Shown: positions 31,500 to 39,730 of the stretch, one piece after another | Layout: the number at the start of each line of letters is the position of its first letter | Position numbering within the stretch: position 1 is the first letter of the stretch | Source: Bacillota bacterium | GTDB taxonomy: Bacteria; Bacillota; Clostridia; Oscillospirales; Ruminococcaceae | Length of the DNA: 42,510 nt | Assembly (NCBI GenBank): GCA_023431215.1 | Contig: JAEYXR010000024.1 | Coordinates: 1-42,510 of the forward strand | Direction: 5' to 3' | Notes under the pieces: generated by a model | What the model was told of the DNA's origin: nothing | What the model saw: only the letters and a program-made list of their open reading frames with translations | Databases searched by the model: none | Program-made: the position numbers and the translations under genes

Positions 31500-32671
31500 G
31501 TGATTATATTATTGAAACCCAAAATGTATCCAAGCTGTACGGTCTTAGGCGTGAAGACGCCATGGAAATGCTCCGCAATGGTGCAACCAAGGATGAGGTT
31601 TACCGCAAAATAGGTGTTACCACGGCGTTGTATGATGTAAGCCTAAAAATTCCACGAGGCGGTATTTTTGTTATCATTGGTTTGTCCGGCTCCGGTAAGT
31701 CCACCATGGTACGCTGCTTTAACCGTTTAAACCGTCCTACTTCAGGGTCAATTCTTTTTGATGGCGTAGACTTGACCAAATTATCCAAAAAGGAACTTCG
31801 GGAGTTTAGACGTCACAAAATAGCCATGGTTTTTCAGTCCTTTGGGCTGATGAGCCATAGGGATGTTTTGGGTAATGTGGCCTACGGACTGGAGGTTCGT
31901 GGTATTTCACGCGCAGAGCGTGAACAGCGTGCCAAAGAAGCTATTTCTCTTGTAGGCCTTGAGAGCTGGGAAAAAACCATGATAGAAAACTTGTCCGGCG
32001 GTATGCGCCAGCGTGTAGGTCTTGCCCGGGCATTGGCCAACGACCCTGAAGTGCTGCTGATGGATGAACCCTTTTCTGCCCTTGACCCCTTGGTGCGCAA
32101 GGATATGCAGTTTGAGCTGCTGACCATTCAGCGGAAGCTTGGCAAAACAGTCATATTTATCACCCATGACATAGATGAAGCGTTTAAGCTGGGTGACACC
32201 GTTGCCATTATGCGTGACGGGCAGGTTATACAGGTTGACACACCGGAACGGATGAGTTCTAACCCCGCAGACGATTATGTGCGTCGTTTCATCGACTCAG
32301 CCGACAAATCAAAGGTATTATCGGTTCGCAATATCATGATTACACCTTCCAGCCTGATTAAAATCAGTGATGGTATTGACCACGCCCTTCGTGAGATGCG
32401 TAAAAACGAGTTGTCTTCGGTTTACGTTGTGGATGGCAAAATGAAGCTTAACGGAATACTCACCCTTGCTGATGCCATGCGTGCAAGAAAAGAAAAATTA
32501 AGCATTGCAGAGGTTATGGTACGTGATGTTACCACAACAACCACTGATATTCTGGTTGAGGACATTATGCCGCTGGCAGCCGAGGCCTCCTATCCTCTTG
32601 CTGTTGTTGACAGTGAGCAGAGGCTACTGGGCATTGTAACAAAAGCCAGTGTTTTGTCCTCCTTAATTTAG
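31496..32671 (+). CDS. opuAA: Glycine betaine-type ABC transporter ATPase with C-terminal CBS domains
   Basis: A 391-residue ATPase of the OpuAA/ProV type. Walker A is GLSGSGKST near residue 63, the Q-loop is VFQSFGLMSHRDVLGN, and the signature is LSGGMRQRVGLARAL. Walker B is VLLMDEPFSALDPLVR and the H-loop FITHDIDEAF. The N-terminal GLRREDAMEMLRNGATKDEV is typical of this subfamily. Residues about 275-391 hold two CBS motifs (VRNIMITPSS, IAEVMVRDVTT). In OpuA these sense ionic strength, and in some homologues c-di-AMP. It ends the operon before a strong terminator. Confidence 0.95.
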   Translation: MSDYIIETQNVSKLYGLRREDAMEMLRNGATKDEVYRKIGVTTALYDVSLKIPRGGIFVIIGLSGSGKSTMVRCFNRLNRPTSGSILFDGVDLTKLSKKELREFRRHKIAMVFQSFGLMSHRDVLGNVAYGLEVRGISRAEREQRAKEAISLVGLESWEKTMIENLSGGMRQRVGLARALANDPEVLLMDEPFSALDPLVRKDMQFELLTIQRKLGKTVIFITHDIDEAFKLGDTVAIMRDGQVIQVDTPERMSSNPADDYVRRFIDSADKSKVLSVRNIMITPSSLIKISDGIDHALREMRKNELSSVYVVDGKMKLNGILTLADAMRARKEKLSIAEVMVRDVTTTTTDILVEDIMPLAAEASYPLAVVDSEQRLLGIVTKASVLSSLI

Positions 32672-32695
32672 CAACCAACTAAAGATGTTACCACA

Positions 32696-32746
32696 CAAAA
32701 AAGCGGTCTATTTGGCACTACAAGTGCCGTATAGACTGCTTTTTGT
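32696..32746 (+). terminator. Terminator of the betaine transporter operon
   Basis: A long imperfect stem: AAAAAGCGGTCTA plus GGCACT pairs with AGTGCC plus TAGACTGCTTTTT, loop ACA, then TTTTGTTTTATC. Confidence 0.88.
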
Positions 32747-32854
32747 TTTATCTTGTTTGCTGCAGACCTGCTTACTTTGGCGTTGAAGGGTAACAATACC
32801 CCACAGCATCGTACAAAACTCAATACAATTCTCAAAATATATACACATGTTTTG

Positions 32855-32870
32855 GATACTATCTAGTATC
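32855..32870. repeat. Inverted repeat upstream of the Rieske-type oxidoreductase gene
   Basis: GATACTA-TC-TAGTATC, 7-bp perfect arms about 75 bp before the gene start. A possible operator; no regulator is known. Confidence 0.4.
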
Positions 32871-32942
32871 ACGCCAAAATATTGGGTTGACCTTCATAAA
32901 TAACTAAAAACAACCAGTGCATACTGTACATGAGGTGATAAT

Positions 32943-34250
32943 ATGGACTCGGTATGGACAAAAACTGCAGATTTGCCAAGGTTTAAAAGTCTGGACAAAG
33001 ATATTAAAACAGATGTGTTGATTATCGGCGGAGGAATGGCCGGTATTCTGTGTGCGTCTATGCTGGCACAAGCCGGTGCCGATTATGTTTTGGTGGAAGC
33101 AGACAGAATTGGTTCCGGCATTACCAAAAACACCACTGCTAAAATAACACTGCAGCACGGACTGATTTACGATAAGCTGATTGGTCAATTTGGTTTGGAA
33201 AAAGCCCGGCTCTATTACAAAGCCAATGAAGAAGCGCTCATCAAATACAGCCAGATTTGCAAAAATATTGATTGTAATTTTGAGACCAAAGATGCTTTTG
33301 TTTATTCTTTAAATGATAAAAATAAGATTTTAAAGGAAATAAATGCTTATCAAATGCTTGGAGTACAAGCAGAATTTGTAAAGGAGCTTCCACTTCCCTT
33401 TTCTGTGGCAGGTGCGGTAAAGCTTCAAAATCAGGCTCAATTTCATCCCCTTAAGTTTTTGTCTGCCATTGCTGCAAAGCTTAATATTTATGAAAACACC
33501 ACCGTGCGCCAGTTAAGTGAGCATCAGGCAACCACAGACCATGGAACCATTACCGCAAACAAAATTATTGTTTGCACCCATTTTCCTTTTATTAACAAGC
33601 ACGGCAGCTATTTTATAAAAATGTATCAGGGACGGTCTTATACCATTGCACTGGAAAAGGCCCCCCAAATCAATGGTATCTATGTGGATGAATACCCCAA
33701 GGGAATGTCGTTTAGAAACGAAAAAGACCTGCTGCTGCTTTGCGGCGGTGACCATCGTACAGGGAAACAGGGGGGAGGCTGGCAAGAGCTGGAGTCTTTT
33801 GCAAAAAAGCATTATCCGGATGCAAAAATAAAATATCGTTGGGCTACTCAGGACTGTATGACCCTTGATGAAACTCCCTATATTGGAAATTATTCTAAGA
33901 ACACGCCTGATTTTTATGTTGCCACAGGCTTTAACAAATGGGGTATGACAACCTCCATGGTGTCTGCTATGATTTTATCCGACTTGGTCTTAGGCAAACA
34001 AAACAAATACGCTCCTGTTTTTTCTCCCTCAAGGACAATGCTGCGTCCCCAGCTATTTGCCAACGCCTGGGAAGCAACCGTCAGTATGCTTACACCCACC
34101 ACAAAGCGCTGTCCGCATCTTGGCTGTGCCTTAAAATGGAATCCTCAGGAGCACAGCTGGGATTGCCCCTGCCATGGCTCCCGCTTTACCCAAAATGGTA
34201 AGCTTATTGATAACCCCGCTACCGGCAATTTAAAAAAAGCCCCTAAATAA
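32943..34250 (+). CDS. FAD-dependent oxidoreductase with C-terminal Rieske domain
   Basis: A 435-residue protein. Residues about 22-360 form a DAO-type flavoprotein with GGGMAG in the dinucleotide fold (DVLIIGGGMAGILCASMLAQ) and a closing FAD motif ATGFNKWGMTTSMVSA. Residues 385-430 form a small Rieske [2Fe-2S] domain: C390-x-H392 (CPHLGC) and C408-x2-H411 (CPCHGSRF). Related flavoprotein-Rieske fusions occur in many Firmicutes; the substrate is unknown, and a secondary or tertiary amine is a guess from the DAO family. The gene is a single rightward unit with a weak ribosome binding site (TGAGGTGAT). Confidence 0.88.
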   Translation: MDSVWTKTADLPRFKSLDKDIKTDVLIIGGGMAGILCASMLAQAGADYVLVEADRIGSGITKNTTAKITLQHGLIYDKLIGQFGLEKARLYYKANEEALIKYSQICKNIDCNFETKDAFVYSLNDKNKILKEINAYQMLGVQAEFVKELPLPFSVAGAVKLQNQAQFHPLKFLSAIAAKLNIYENTTVRQLSEHQATTDHGTITANKIIVCTHFPFINKHGSYFIKMYQGRSYTIALEKAPQINGIYVDEYPKGMSFRNEKDLLLLCGGDHRTGKQGGGWQELESFAKKHYPDAKIKYRWATQDCMTLDETPYIGNYSKNTPDFYVATGFNKWGMTTSMVSAMILSDLVLGKQNKYAPVFSPSRTMLRPQLFANAWEATVSMLTPTTKRCPHLGCALKWNPQEHSWDCPCHGSRFTQNGKLIDNPATGNLKKAPK

Positions 34251-34363
34251 AAGCTGTATAGATATTGCGGCAGCATATAACACCTTTATTCACTTTCATT
34301 GTCCGAATATTATTTTTAGAAACAAGCATACTAGATTTAACTAAATTTACTTTGGAGGCAGCA

Positions 34364-34573
34364 ATGAAAAAGTATGATGTTGAAATAACCACAAGAGACA
34401 GAGTAATGAAAGCTTGGGAAAATTCTATGGAGCTTGTCAGAGATTTTGAGTCTTACTCAAAAGAAATTAAGGACGACAGCGCCGTTGCAAAAATATTTGC
34501 AGACTTTGCAGTAGAAGAAGGTCTTCATGCTTCTAAGTTTAGAGAAATTCTTCATCAATACCAGGATAAATAA
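34364..34573 (+). CDS. Short two-helix protein, ferritin-like fragment
   Basis: A 69-residue protein not assigned to a named family. It is almost wholly helical, with NSMELVRDFESYSKEIKD, then VAKIFADFAVEEGLHASKFR. The AVEEGLHASKFREIL piece resembles the E-x-x-H metal motif of rubrerythrin-type helices, so two copies could build a diiron four-helix bundle; this is inference. ATG 34364 follows TTTGGAGG; the longer in-frame extension to 34265 lacks a site. It comes 113 bp after the Rieske-flavoprotein gene and before a convergent cupin gene. A terminator follows. Confidence 0.7.
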   Translation: MKKYDVEITTRDRVMKAWENSMELVRDFESYSKEIKDDSAVAKIFADFAVEEGLHASKFREILHQYQDK

Positions 34574-34578
34574 AAGCC

Positions 34579-34618
34579 AATGAGCAGCTGCGCCAAACTC
34601 GCAGACTGCTCATTTTAA
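34579..34618. terminator. Terminator between the helical protein and the cupin gene
   Basis: A 14-bp stem AATGAGCAGCTGCG / CGCAG-A-CTGCTCATT with a single bulge (34605), then TTAATT. It can act on both convergent genes. Confidence 0.82.
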
Positions 34619-34653
34619 TTGATTTATCTAAGTTTTGAGTATTCCACCAAAAA

Positions 34654-35103
34654 TCAATGGTGCTCTTCGGCATCCTGCTTTGTTATATGCACTGTGCCAA
34701 AAGGATGCTGGGGCGGAGCATAAATGGAATATAGTTTTAGTGGTACGCCTGATGTGTTGATTAAATTATGCCAGGTTCCTGCCGGTATAATAATTGCATC
34801 GTTGGCGTTAATGCTTCTTCTGAACTCCAGACTGTTCTTATTATTGCCCATCATTACAACGCCGCGCCCCTGCTCAATGCGCAAAAACTGATCCAGGTCA
34901 TGATGAATTTCTAGCCCGATATCTTCCCCCGGCCTGATGCTCATGAGTGTTAACTGCAAATATTTCCCTGTCCACAAGGTGGTTCTAAAATAATTGTTTT
35001 GCAGAGTTGCCTGTTCAATATTAATTACCAACGGTTTTGGCCCATAGTCTTTTATAATTTGATTTTTAACAGGAATATACCGTCTTGATCTGTTGTTGTA
35101 CAT
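34654..35103 (-). CDS. Cupin-domain protein
   Basis: A 149-residue single-domain cupin. Motif 1 is PGEDIGLEIHHDLDQFLRIE with the expected His/Glu ligands. Motif 2 is IIPAGTWHNLINTSGVPLKL with the second His. The tail APPQHPFGTVHITKQDAEEH is characteristic of a small sugar-isomerase-like cupin group widespread in Firmicutes. It probably binds a metal in the cytoplasm; the substrate is unknown. The leftward ATG 35103 follows AAGGAGTTAATGC. It is convergent with the short helical gene and divergent from the coat genes at 35300. Confidence 0.87.
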   Translation of the reverse strand: MYNNRSRRYIPVKNQIIKDYGPKPLVINIEQATLQNNYFRTTLWTGKYLQLTLMSIRPGEDIGLEIHHDLDQFLRIEQGRGVVMMGNNKNSLEFRRSINANDAIIIPAGTWHNLINTSGVPLKLYSIYAPPQHPFGTVHITKQDAEEHH

Positions 35104-35299
35104 TGCATTAACTCCTTCTTTATTTTTTATTACATAATATGCCGTATATGCTTAAAAATCTTACTGTCTGTTTTATTTTCAGATAAAAGCACATTTAAAC
35201 CACGCTACTTTTATGCAACGCCATTGTATATGAATATTACGTCCGCTTATTTAAATAATAAACTTTGACAAAATAAAAAATAATAGGAGGTTTTATCAA

Positions 35300-35479
35300 A
35301 TGACACCAAAAGAATTATTATATGTAGAAGATGCATTGGGTCACGAAAAGCAAATGAAAACAGCTCTTGGAGATTTTGCCAGCCAAATGCAGGATTCTGA
35401 ACTAAAAACTTATGTGCAAGGCCTTGCAACAAAGCACAATGACACATTCAGTAAATTTTATAGCCTGCTTAACAGCTAA
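35300..35479 (+). CDS. Small helical protein, likely spore-coat companion
   Basis: A 59-residue frame from ATG 35300 to TAA 35477-35479 with an excellent AGGAGG site (35285-35290). The protein (TPKELLYVEDALGHEKQMKT, then ALGDFASQMQDSELKTYVQG) is helical and soluble, with spaced Asp, Glu and His. It ends 12 nt before the CotF-type gene, so the two share a message. I do not know a named family, but small helical partners of CotF-type coat proteins are known in Clostridia. Function is inferred from context only. Confidence 0.7.
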   Translation: MTPKELLYVEDALGHEKQMKTALGDFASQMQDSELKTYVQGLATKHNDTFSKFYSLLNS

Positions 35480-35491
35480 TGGGAGGAAAAA

Positions 35492-35737
35492 ATGGAAGAT
35501 AGAGTGATTATGGAAAACATCCTGACAGCAACCAAAAGTGCCTGTGACCTCATGATGCATGGCACCATAGAATCTTCTACCGCCAATGTGCACTCTGAAT
35601 TTAAAAACGCACCTAACGATTGCCTTTGCATGCAAAATGAAATTTATTCCAAAATGTCTGCTAAGGGGTGGTATCCTTCCCAGCAGGTAGAACAGCAAAA
35701 AATTGATGCTGCAAAGCAAAAGTTCAGTGGGCAATAG
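35492..35737 (+). CDS. Spore coat protein, CotF family
   Basis: An 81-residue protein with the Coat F domain. It shows VIMENILTATKSACDLMMHG, TIESSTANVHSEFKNA and a conserved end MSAKGWYPSQQVEQQKI. CotF-type proteins are helical, ferritin-like in fold, and placed in the spore coat. The ATG follows GGGAGG by 7 nt. It ends a two-gene rightward unit with the small helical gene, closed by a perfect terminator. Clostridial genomes usually carry several such short copies. Confidence 0.9.
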   Translation: MEDRVIMENILTATKSACDLMMHGTIESSTANVHSEFKNAPNDCLCMQNEIYSKMSAKGWYPSQQVEQQKIDAAKQKFSGQ

Positions 35738-35748
35738 GTCAAAAATGA

Positions 35749-35788
35749 ACAAAGCAGCCCTGCCAATTGACAGGGCTGCTTTGTTTTT
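35749..35788. terminator. Terminator of the CotF-type operon
   Basis: A perfect 14-bp stem ACAAAGCAGCCCTG / CAGGGCTGCTTTGT with loop CCAATTGA, then TTTT. It may also end the leftward SIS gene from the other side. Confidence 0.93.
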
Positions 35789-35852
35789 GCAGCTGCAAGC
35801 CGCCTCATGAAAATTGTAAAGGCCATAGGCGACCAAATAAATTACCACAAAC

Positions 35853-36557
35853 TTAGATATGCCAGATTCTGCTTAAATATCTGTCCATCATGCGGTCGTT
35901 ATACTCATGCCCGCCATCCAGATTTTGAGATTTATAAAAAGGCGGCTCCAGCCCTGCGGCAAGCATTTTTTTTGCTACCTCCAGTACCGTCCACTGCAGA
36001 GCTGCTGTTGTAACAATGGAAGACATGCCGCAAATTTTGGTGTCTAGCCCCTCCAGCTTAATCATGGCGTCTCCGCTGGGGACACCGGTATCTATGACAA
36101 CATCTGCCAGCTGATACAACAGCTTCCCCGAGCTGTGGCGAGATGTGGTTGCCTTGCTTGCTTCTACAGAGGTTACAGCCACCACTTTGGCTCCACGCTT
36201 TTGGCTTTCCAAGCATACTTCTATGGGCAGAGGGTTGCGCCCAGAATGGCTGATGATAAAAACAACATCCTCCTTCAAAACCTCCACCTTTTTCATAAAC
36301 AGACTACCAACACCTTCAACAATTTCGTAGTCCCCGTAGGCAGGCTCACGAATGAGCTTGGTGGGTACCAGCCCCCCGGCACGGTGGCACAACTCTAGGG
36401 CACCGGCAACCGAGTGTCCGCAGCCAAATGCCTGTAATATTCCCCCATGTGTCAGTGCTTGCACTACACTGTCTGCCGCTTTGCTTACATTATCAGGTTG
36501 AGACTGCTCCAATTTTTCCAAAAGAGACATTGCATTAGAAATTACCTCGTTTGCCAT
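35853..36557 (-). CDS. SIS-domain phosphosugar-binding protein
   Basis: A 234-residue SIS-fold protein. GGILQAFGCGHSVAGALELC is the first phosphate-binding region and VVFIISHSGRNPLPIEVCLE the Ser-rich second loop. It also has VVAVTSVEASKATTSRHSSG and a conserved end SQNLDGGHEYNDRMMDRYL. SIS proteins isomerise or sense sugar phosphates. Its end sequence is typical of stand-alone sugar-isomerase-domain proteins rather than GlmS. It follows the HAD gene by 20 bp in the same direction. Both diverge from an ascorbate-type PTS, which suggests a shared sugar. ATG 36557 follows AGAGGGAT. Confidence 0.88.
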   Translation of the reverse strand: MANEVISNAMSLLEKLEQSQPDNVSKAADSVVQALTHGGILQAFGCGHSVAGALELCHRAGGLVPTKLIREPAYGDYEIVEGVGSLFMKKVEVLKEDVVFIISHSGRNPLPIEVCLESQKRGAKVVAVTSVEASKATTSRHSSGKLLYQLADVVIDTGVPSGDAMIKLEGLDTKICGMSSIVTTAALQWTVLEVAKKMLAAGLEPPFYKSQNLDGGHEYNDRMMDRYLSRIWHI

Positions 36558-36577
36558 ATTCTTATCCCTCTTTCTTT

Positions 36578-37366
36578 TTACTTGATTACACCAAAATGCA
36601 GTAACGCTTTTTCAATACCTGCTTCTTCACAAACACTGGTAACAAAATCACTGTGCTTTTTCAGCTCCTGGGGTGCATCTGCCGTTGCAACCCCAATTGC
36701 GGCAGCTAAAATCATATCCAAATCATTGCTGCTATCTCCAATTGCCATAATTTCATCAAGACCTATTCCAAAATAATCTGCCATTGCCCGAATCCCGGAC
36801 ATTTTTCCTCCGGATTTGGGCAGAATATCCACAATGCCCTCCATCCAGCTTACCGTGTTACTATGGTGCAATAAAGGCTTCAACAGGTTTTGCTCCTCTT
36901 CCGGTGTCATATAGAGGGTTATAGACAGCATCTCATCTGATTCCTGCATCTCCCGCACTGGAGGAATCGGCAGCTGTATTTTTTTATTGTGCTCTATTAC
37001 CCTGTCATTTACCATATTGATATAAAGATTTTTTTCATCTGCATAGGTACATGGAATTTGATGTTTCCGGGTCATTTGTACCACAGCTTTTACATCTTCG
37101 GGATCAATGGAGTTTTTTAGTACGGTGTGCCCGTCTGCTGTAAAGCAATACTGACCTGTTGTGCATACAAAGCCATCAAATAGGTCATAAAGGCCATCCA
37201 AAACATAGCCTTCTTCCCGCACCCCAATGTGGCGCCCCGTTGCTACAAACAACTTGACGCCGGCTGCTTTGGCTTTTTTTAGGGCCACAACATCTTTGGG
37301 ATGTGCCCTGTGGGTTTTTAGGCTTACCAGTGTTCCGTCAATATCTATAAAAATACCTTGTATCAT
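36578..37366 (-). CDS. HAD-superfamily hydrolase, Cof type (IIB)
   Basis: A 262-residue HAD phosphatase. Motif I is IFIDIDGTLVS near the start (IQGIFIDIDG), motif II VATGRH, and motifs III/IV a Lys in GGKMSGIRAM with GDSSNDLDMI. The IIB cap lies about residues 85-190. These enzymes usually dephosphorylate sugar phosphates or flavins with broad specificity. ATG 37366 is chosen since GGGTGA lies 5 nt before it; a GTG at 37375 is possible. It leads a leftward pair with the SIS gene, divergent from the PTS operon, so a sugar-phosphate substrate is likely. Confidence 0.88.
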   Translation of the reverse strand: MIQGIFIDIDGTLVSLKTHRAHPKDVVALKKAKAAGVKLFVATGRHIGVREEGYVLDGLYDLFDGFVCTTGQYCFTADGHTVLKNSIDPEDVKAVVQMTRKHQIPCTYADEKNLYINMVNDRVIEHNKKIQLPIPPVREMQESDEMLSITLYMTPEEEQNLLKPLLHHSNTVSWMEGIVDILPKSGGKMSGIRAMADYFGIGLDEIMAIGDSSNDLDMILAAAIGVATADAPQELKKHSDFVTSVCEEAGIEKALLHFGVIK

Positions 37367-37462
37367 TATTATCACCCAACTTCATTATAAACTATTCTAC
37401 AATCTCCACAAGTCATTTTCGTTAATTTCTATATAATATTGTAATTTATTATGTAAATTTTG

Positions 37463-37495
37463 TTAATTTTAAATTAATTTTTTTGGTGATACAAT
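37463..37495 (+). promoter_or_regulatory. Extended -10 promoter and 15-bp palindrome before the PTS operon
   Basis: TGATACAAT is an extended -10 element with TACAAT at 37490-37495. TTAATTT-T-AAATTAA (37463-37477) is a palindrome over the -35 region and may be an operator. No -35 consensus is present, which suits an activator-dependent promoter. Confidence 0.5.
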
Positions 37496-37521
37496 GAATG
37501 TAGTAAAGAGAAAGGAGAAAT

Positions 37522-37965
37522 ATGATGGAAGAAATCATTCCGCTGACCAACATTAAAGCACAATTATCTGCTTCCAACTGGCAAGATGCCATCCGACATG
37601 CGGGAGAAATTCTTCTGACAGCAGGTAGTATACAGGAAAAATATATTGACAGCATGATCTCTGCAGTTTATGAGTATGGACCCTATATGGTCATTATGCC
37701 GGGCCTTGCCATTGCCCATGCTGCCCCCGGACCGGACAACGGCGTAATTCAAAATGATGTTTCTCTGATTAATTTAACAAGTCCAGTCTCATTTATTTCT
37801 GAAGAAAAGATTGTTTCGGTAGTTCTCTGCATAAGCTGTACTGATCACGATTCGCATCTTAAAACCATGCGCCGGGTAGCAAAAGCACTGATGAAAGAAG
37901 GCTCTGTAGATTTACTGACAACCGCTAAAACCGACCAAGAAATGTACGAAATTATTAATTCTTGA
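37522..37965 (+). CDS. PTS sugar transporter subunit IIA (mannitol/ascorbate-type)
   Basis: A 147-residue EIIA of the fructose-mannitol/ascorbate (UlaC-like) type. The phosphorylated histidine is probably H66 in MPGLAIAHAAPGPDNGV. The domain start (IPLTNIKAQLSASNWQDAIR) and end (DLLTTAKTDQEMYEIIN) fit the family. It would take phosphate from HPr and pass it to the IIB protein downstream. ATG 37522 follows AAAGGAG. First of three genes IIA-IIB-IIC; no regulator with PRD domains is seen nearby. Confidence 0.92.
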   Translation: MMEEIIPLTNIKAQLSASNWQDAIRHAGEILLTAGSIQEKYIDSMISAVYEYGPYMVIMPGLAIAHAAPGPDNGVIQNDVSLINLTSPVSFISEEKIVSVVLCISCTDHDSHLKTMRRVAKALMKEGSVDLLTTAKTDQEMYEIINS

Positions 37966-38017
37966 TATGCTGTGCTTTGGCACTGTATATACTACTGCTT
38001 TTGAAGGGTGATTGGAA

Positions 38018-38299
38018 ATGAGTGAAGTAAAAATTCAGGCTGTATGCGGTTTTGGGTGTGGTTCCTCTCTTTTTTTAAGAATGAAGATTGAGGAAGTTCT
38101 TGAGAAAAACCATTTGGAAGCCAAGGTGTTCTGCGGAGATGTTGGAACCTGCTGCTCTGCCCCGTGTGATGTTATTTTCATTTCGGAAGAGCTTGCCGGG
38201 CGCATCCAGGACCGTGCCACAGTCCCTCTTGTTATTGTAAAAAACTTTATGGATGACAAAGAGGTAGAAGAAAAGGTATTGGGGTACTTTAGCAAATAA
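38018..38299 (+). CDS. PTS sugar transporter subunit IIB (ascorbate-type)
   Basis: A 93-residue IIB protein. Its phosphorylated cysteine is C10 in AVCGFGCGSSLFLRMKIEEV, in the CGxGxGSS loop of ascorbate and galactitol-type IIB subunits. A second Cys pair (TCCSAPCDVI) lies near 40. ATG 38018 follows AAGGGTGA; the TTG at 38012 is less likely. It sits between IIA (52-bp gap) and IIC (25-bp gap). Confidence 0.92.
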   Translation: MSEVKIQAVCGFGCGSSLFLRMKIEEVLEKNHLEAKVFCGDVGTCCSAPCDVIFISEELAGRIQDRATVPLVIVKNFMDDKEVEEKVLGYFSK

Positions 38300-38324
38300 T
38301 AAACAGTTGTAGGGAGGAGTAGTT

Positions 38325-39593
38325 ATGGCAGTTCTAAATTTTATCGTCAATGAAATTTTTGGCCAGGGCGCTATATTCCTTGCATTAATTGCATGCATCG
38401 GTCTTATTTTACTAAAAAAGCCATTTACCGAAATTGTCCGCGGTACTGCAATGACCGCCATTGGATTTTTTGTATTGAATCAGGGTGTGAGCCTTATTTC
38501 CGGAAATGTGGCAGATATCGGAACAGCCTTTTCAAAGATTATGCCGGGCTCTACCGCCGCACCGGATATGGCAGACTTTGGTACCAAGTACGGTACCCAA
38601 ATCGGCATTGTTATGTTGGTTGCTTTTATTATCAACCTGCTGTTTGCCAGATTCACCAAATTTAAGGCGGTCTTTTTAACAGGCCATATGCTTTACTGGT
38701 TCCCGTATATTTTTATTGCCGCAGGGGTAGACGCAGGTTTGGGCGGGGTTCCTCTGGTAGTCTTGGCAACAGTTTTTACCGCCGCCTATATGATTATCTC
38801 CCCCAACCTGATGCGTCCTTTGGTCAAGGAGGTTACGGGTAACGACAGCTTCACTGTTGCTCACCCCACTACGGTGCTGTCCCTTGTGGCAGGTTACTTA
38901 GGCAAAGTGGTTGGCAACAAAGAAAAATCCACCGAGGATATTAAATTCCCCAAGGCGCTGGGGTTCCTGCGTGAAGTTTCTATCACCGGCTCCATTGTCA
39001 TCTGCCTAACCTATATTGTTATGGGTGTTGTCCTCAGCGTCAATGGCTTCAGCCCTGCTGAGGTTTGGGGTTATTCCAGCGCATTTACCTTCTACTTTAC
39101 CAAAGGCATTATGTTTGGCGTTGGCGTCACCATTATGCTGCTGGGTGTTCGACTGCTTATTTCTGAAATTGTTCCCGCCTTTAAGGGCATTGCCACAAAG
39201 GTTGTTCCGGGTGCTATCCCCGGTTTGGACTGCCCCGTATTGTTCAACTATGCACCCAATGCACTGCTTATCGGCTTTATCGTAGCCCTTGTTACTTCCA
39301 CTATCACCATCCTCATCACCGTTCCCATGGGTATCTTCCCCATGGTGGTACTGCCGCTGGCCTTTACCTGCTTCTTTGAGACAGGTACCGCAGCCATCAT
39401 CGGCAATGCTACCGGCGGCATCCGGGGCTGCATTATCGGCTCTGCCGTCTGCGGTATTCTTATGGTGCTTTTGGTTGGCTTTGCCGGTTTCTTCTACAGC
39501 AATACCATCGGCAACTGGATGCTGGTATTCGGCGGTAACGATTTCTCGCTGTGGGGCATTTTAGAAGGACTGGTCGCCAGATTGTTTGTGTAA
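38325..39593 (+). CDS. PTS sugar transporter subunit IIC (UlaA/SgaT type)
   Basis: A 422-residue membrane subunit with about 11 hydrophobic segments. It opens FIVNEIFGQGAIFLALIACI, as UlaA does. It also has GHMLYWFPYIFIAAGVDAGL, the SPNLMRPLVKEVTG loop and EIVPAFKGIATKVVPGAIPG with LDCPVLFNYAPNALLIGF. The family carries ascorbate or related acids and sugars. The real substrate is uncertain, as no ulaD/E/F catabolic genes follow; a SIS protein and a HAD hydrolase stand opposite instead. The ribosome binding site is AGGGAGGAG. A strong terminator follows. Confidence 0.92.
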   Translation: MAVLNFIVNEIFGQGAIFLALIACIGLILLKKPFTEIVRGTAMTAIGFFVLNQGVSLISGNVADIGTAFSKIMPGSTAAPDMADFGTKYGTQIGIVMLVAFIINLLFARFTKFKAVFLTGHMLYWFPYIFIAAGVDAGLGGVPLVVLATVFTAAYMIISPNLMRPLVKEVTGNDSFTVAHPTTVLSLVAGYLGKVVGNKEKSTEDIKFPKALGFLREVSITGSIVICLTYIVMGVVLSVNGFSPAEVWGYSSAFTFYFTKGIMFGVGVTIMLLGVRLLISEIVPAFKGIATKVVPGAIPGLDCPVLFNYAPNALLIGFIVALVTSTITILITVPMGIFPMVVLPLAFTCFFETGTAAIIGNATGGIRGCIIGSAVCGILMVLLVGFAGFFYSNTIGNWMLVFGGNDFSLWGILEGLVARLFV

Positions 39594-39673
39594 TCTTACG
39601 GTAGATTCTATCTAACTATTTTCGTCCAATTGCCTTATTCAAAAGCAACGGATTGGTAACAGTTTAAAATGAC

Positions 39674-39719
39674 AAAACCCCCTATTATGCGGCAGATGCC
39701 GCACAATAGGGGGTTTTTA
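39674..39719. terminator. Bidirectional terminator between the PTS operon and pfkA
   Basis: A 20-bp stem with one mismatch (AAAACCCCCTATT...TGCGGC with GCCGCA...AATAGGGGGTTTT), loop AGAT, T-runs on both strands. It ends the convergent PTS and pfkA messages. Confidence 0.95.
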
Positions 39720-39730
39720 GTATTTTAAAA

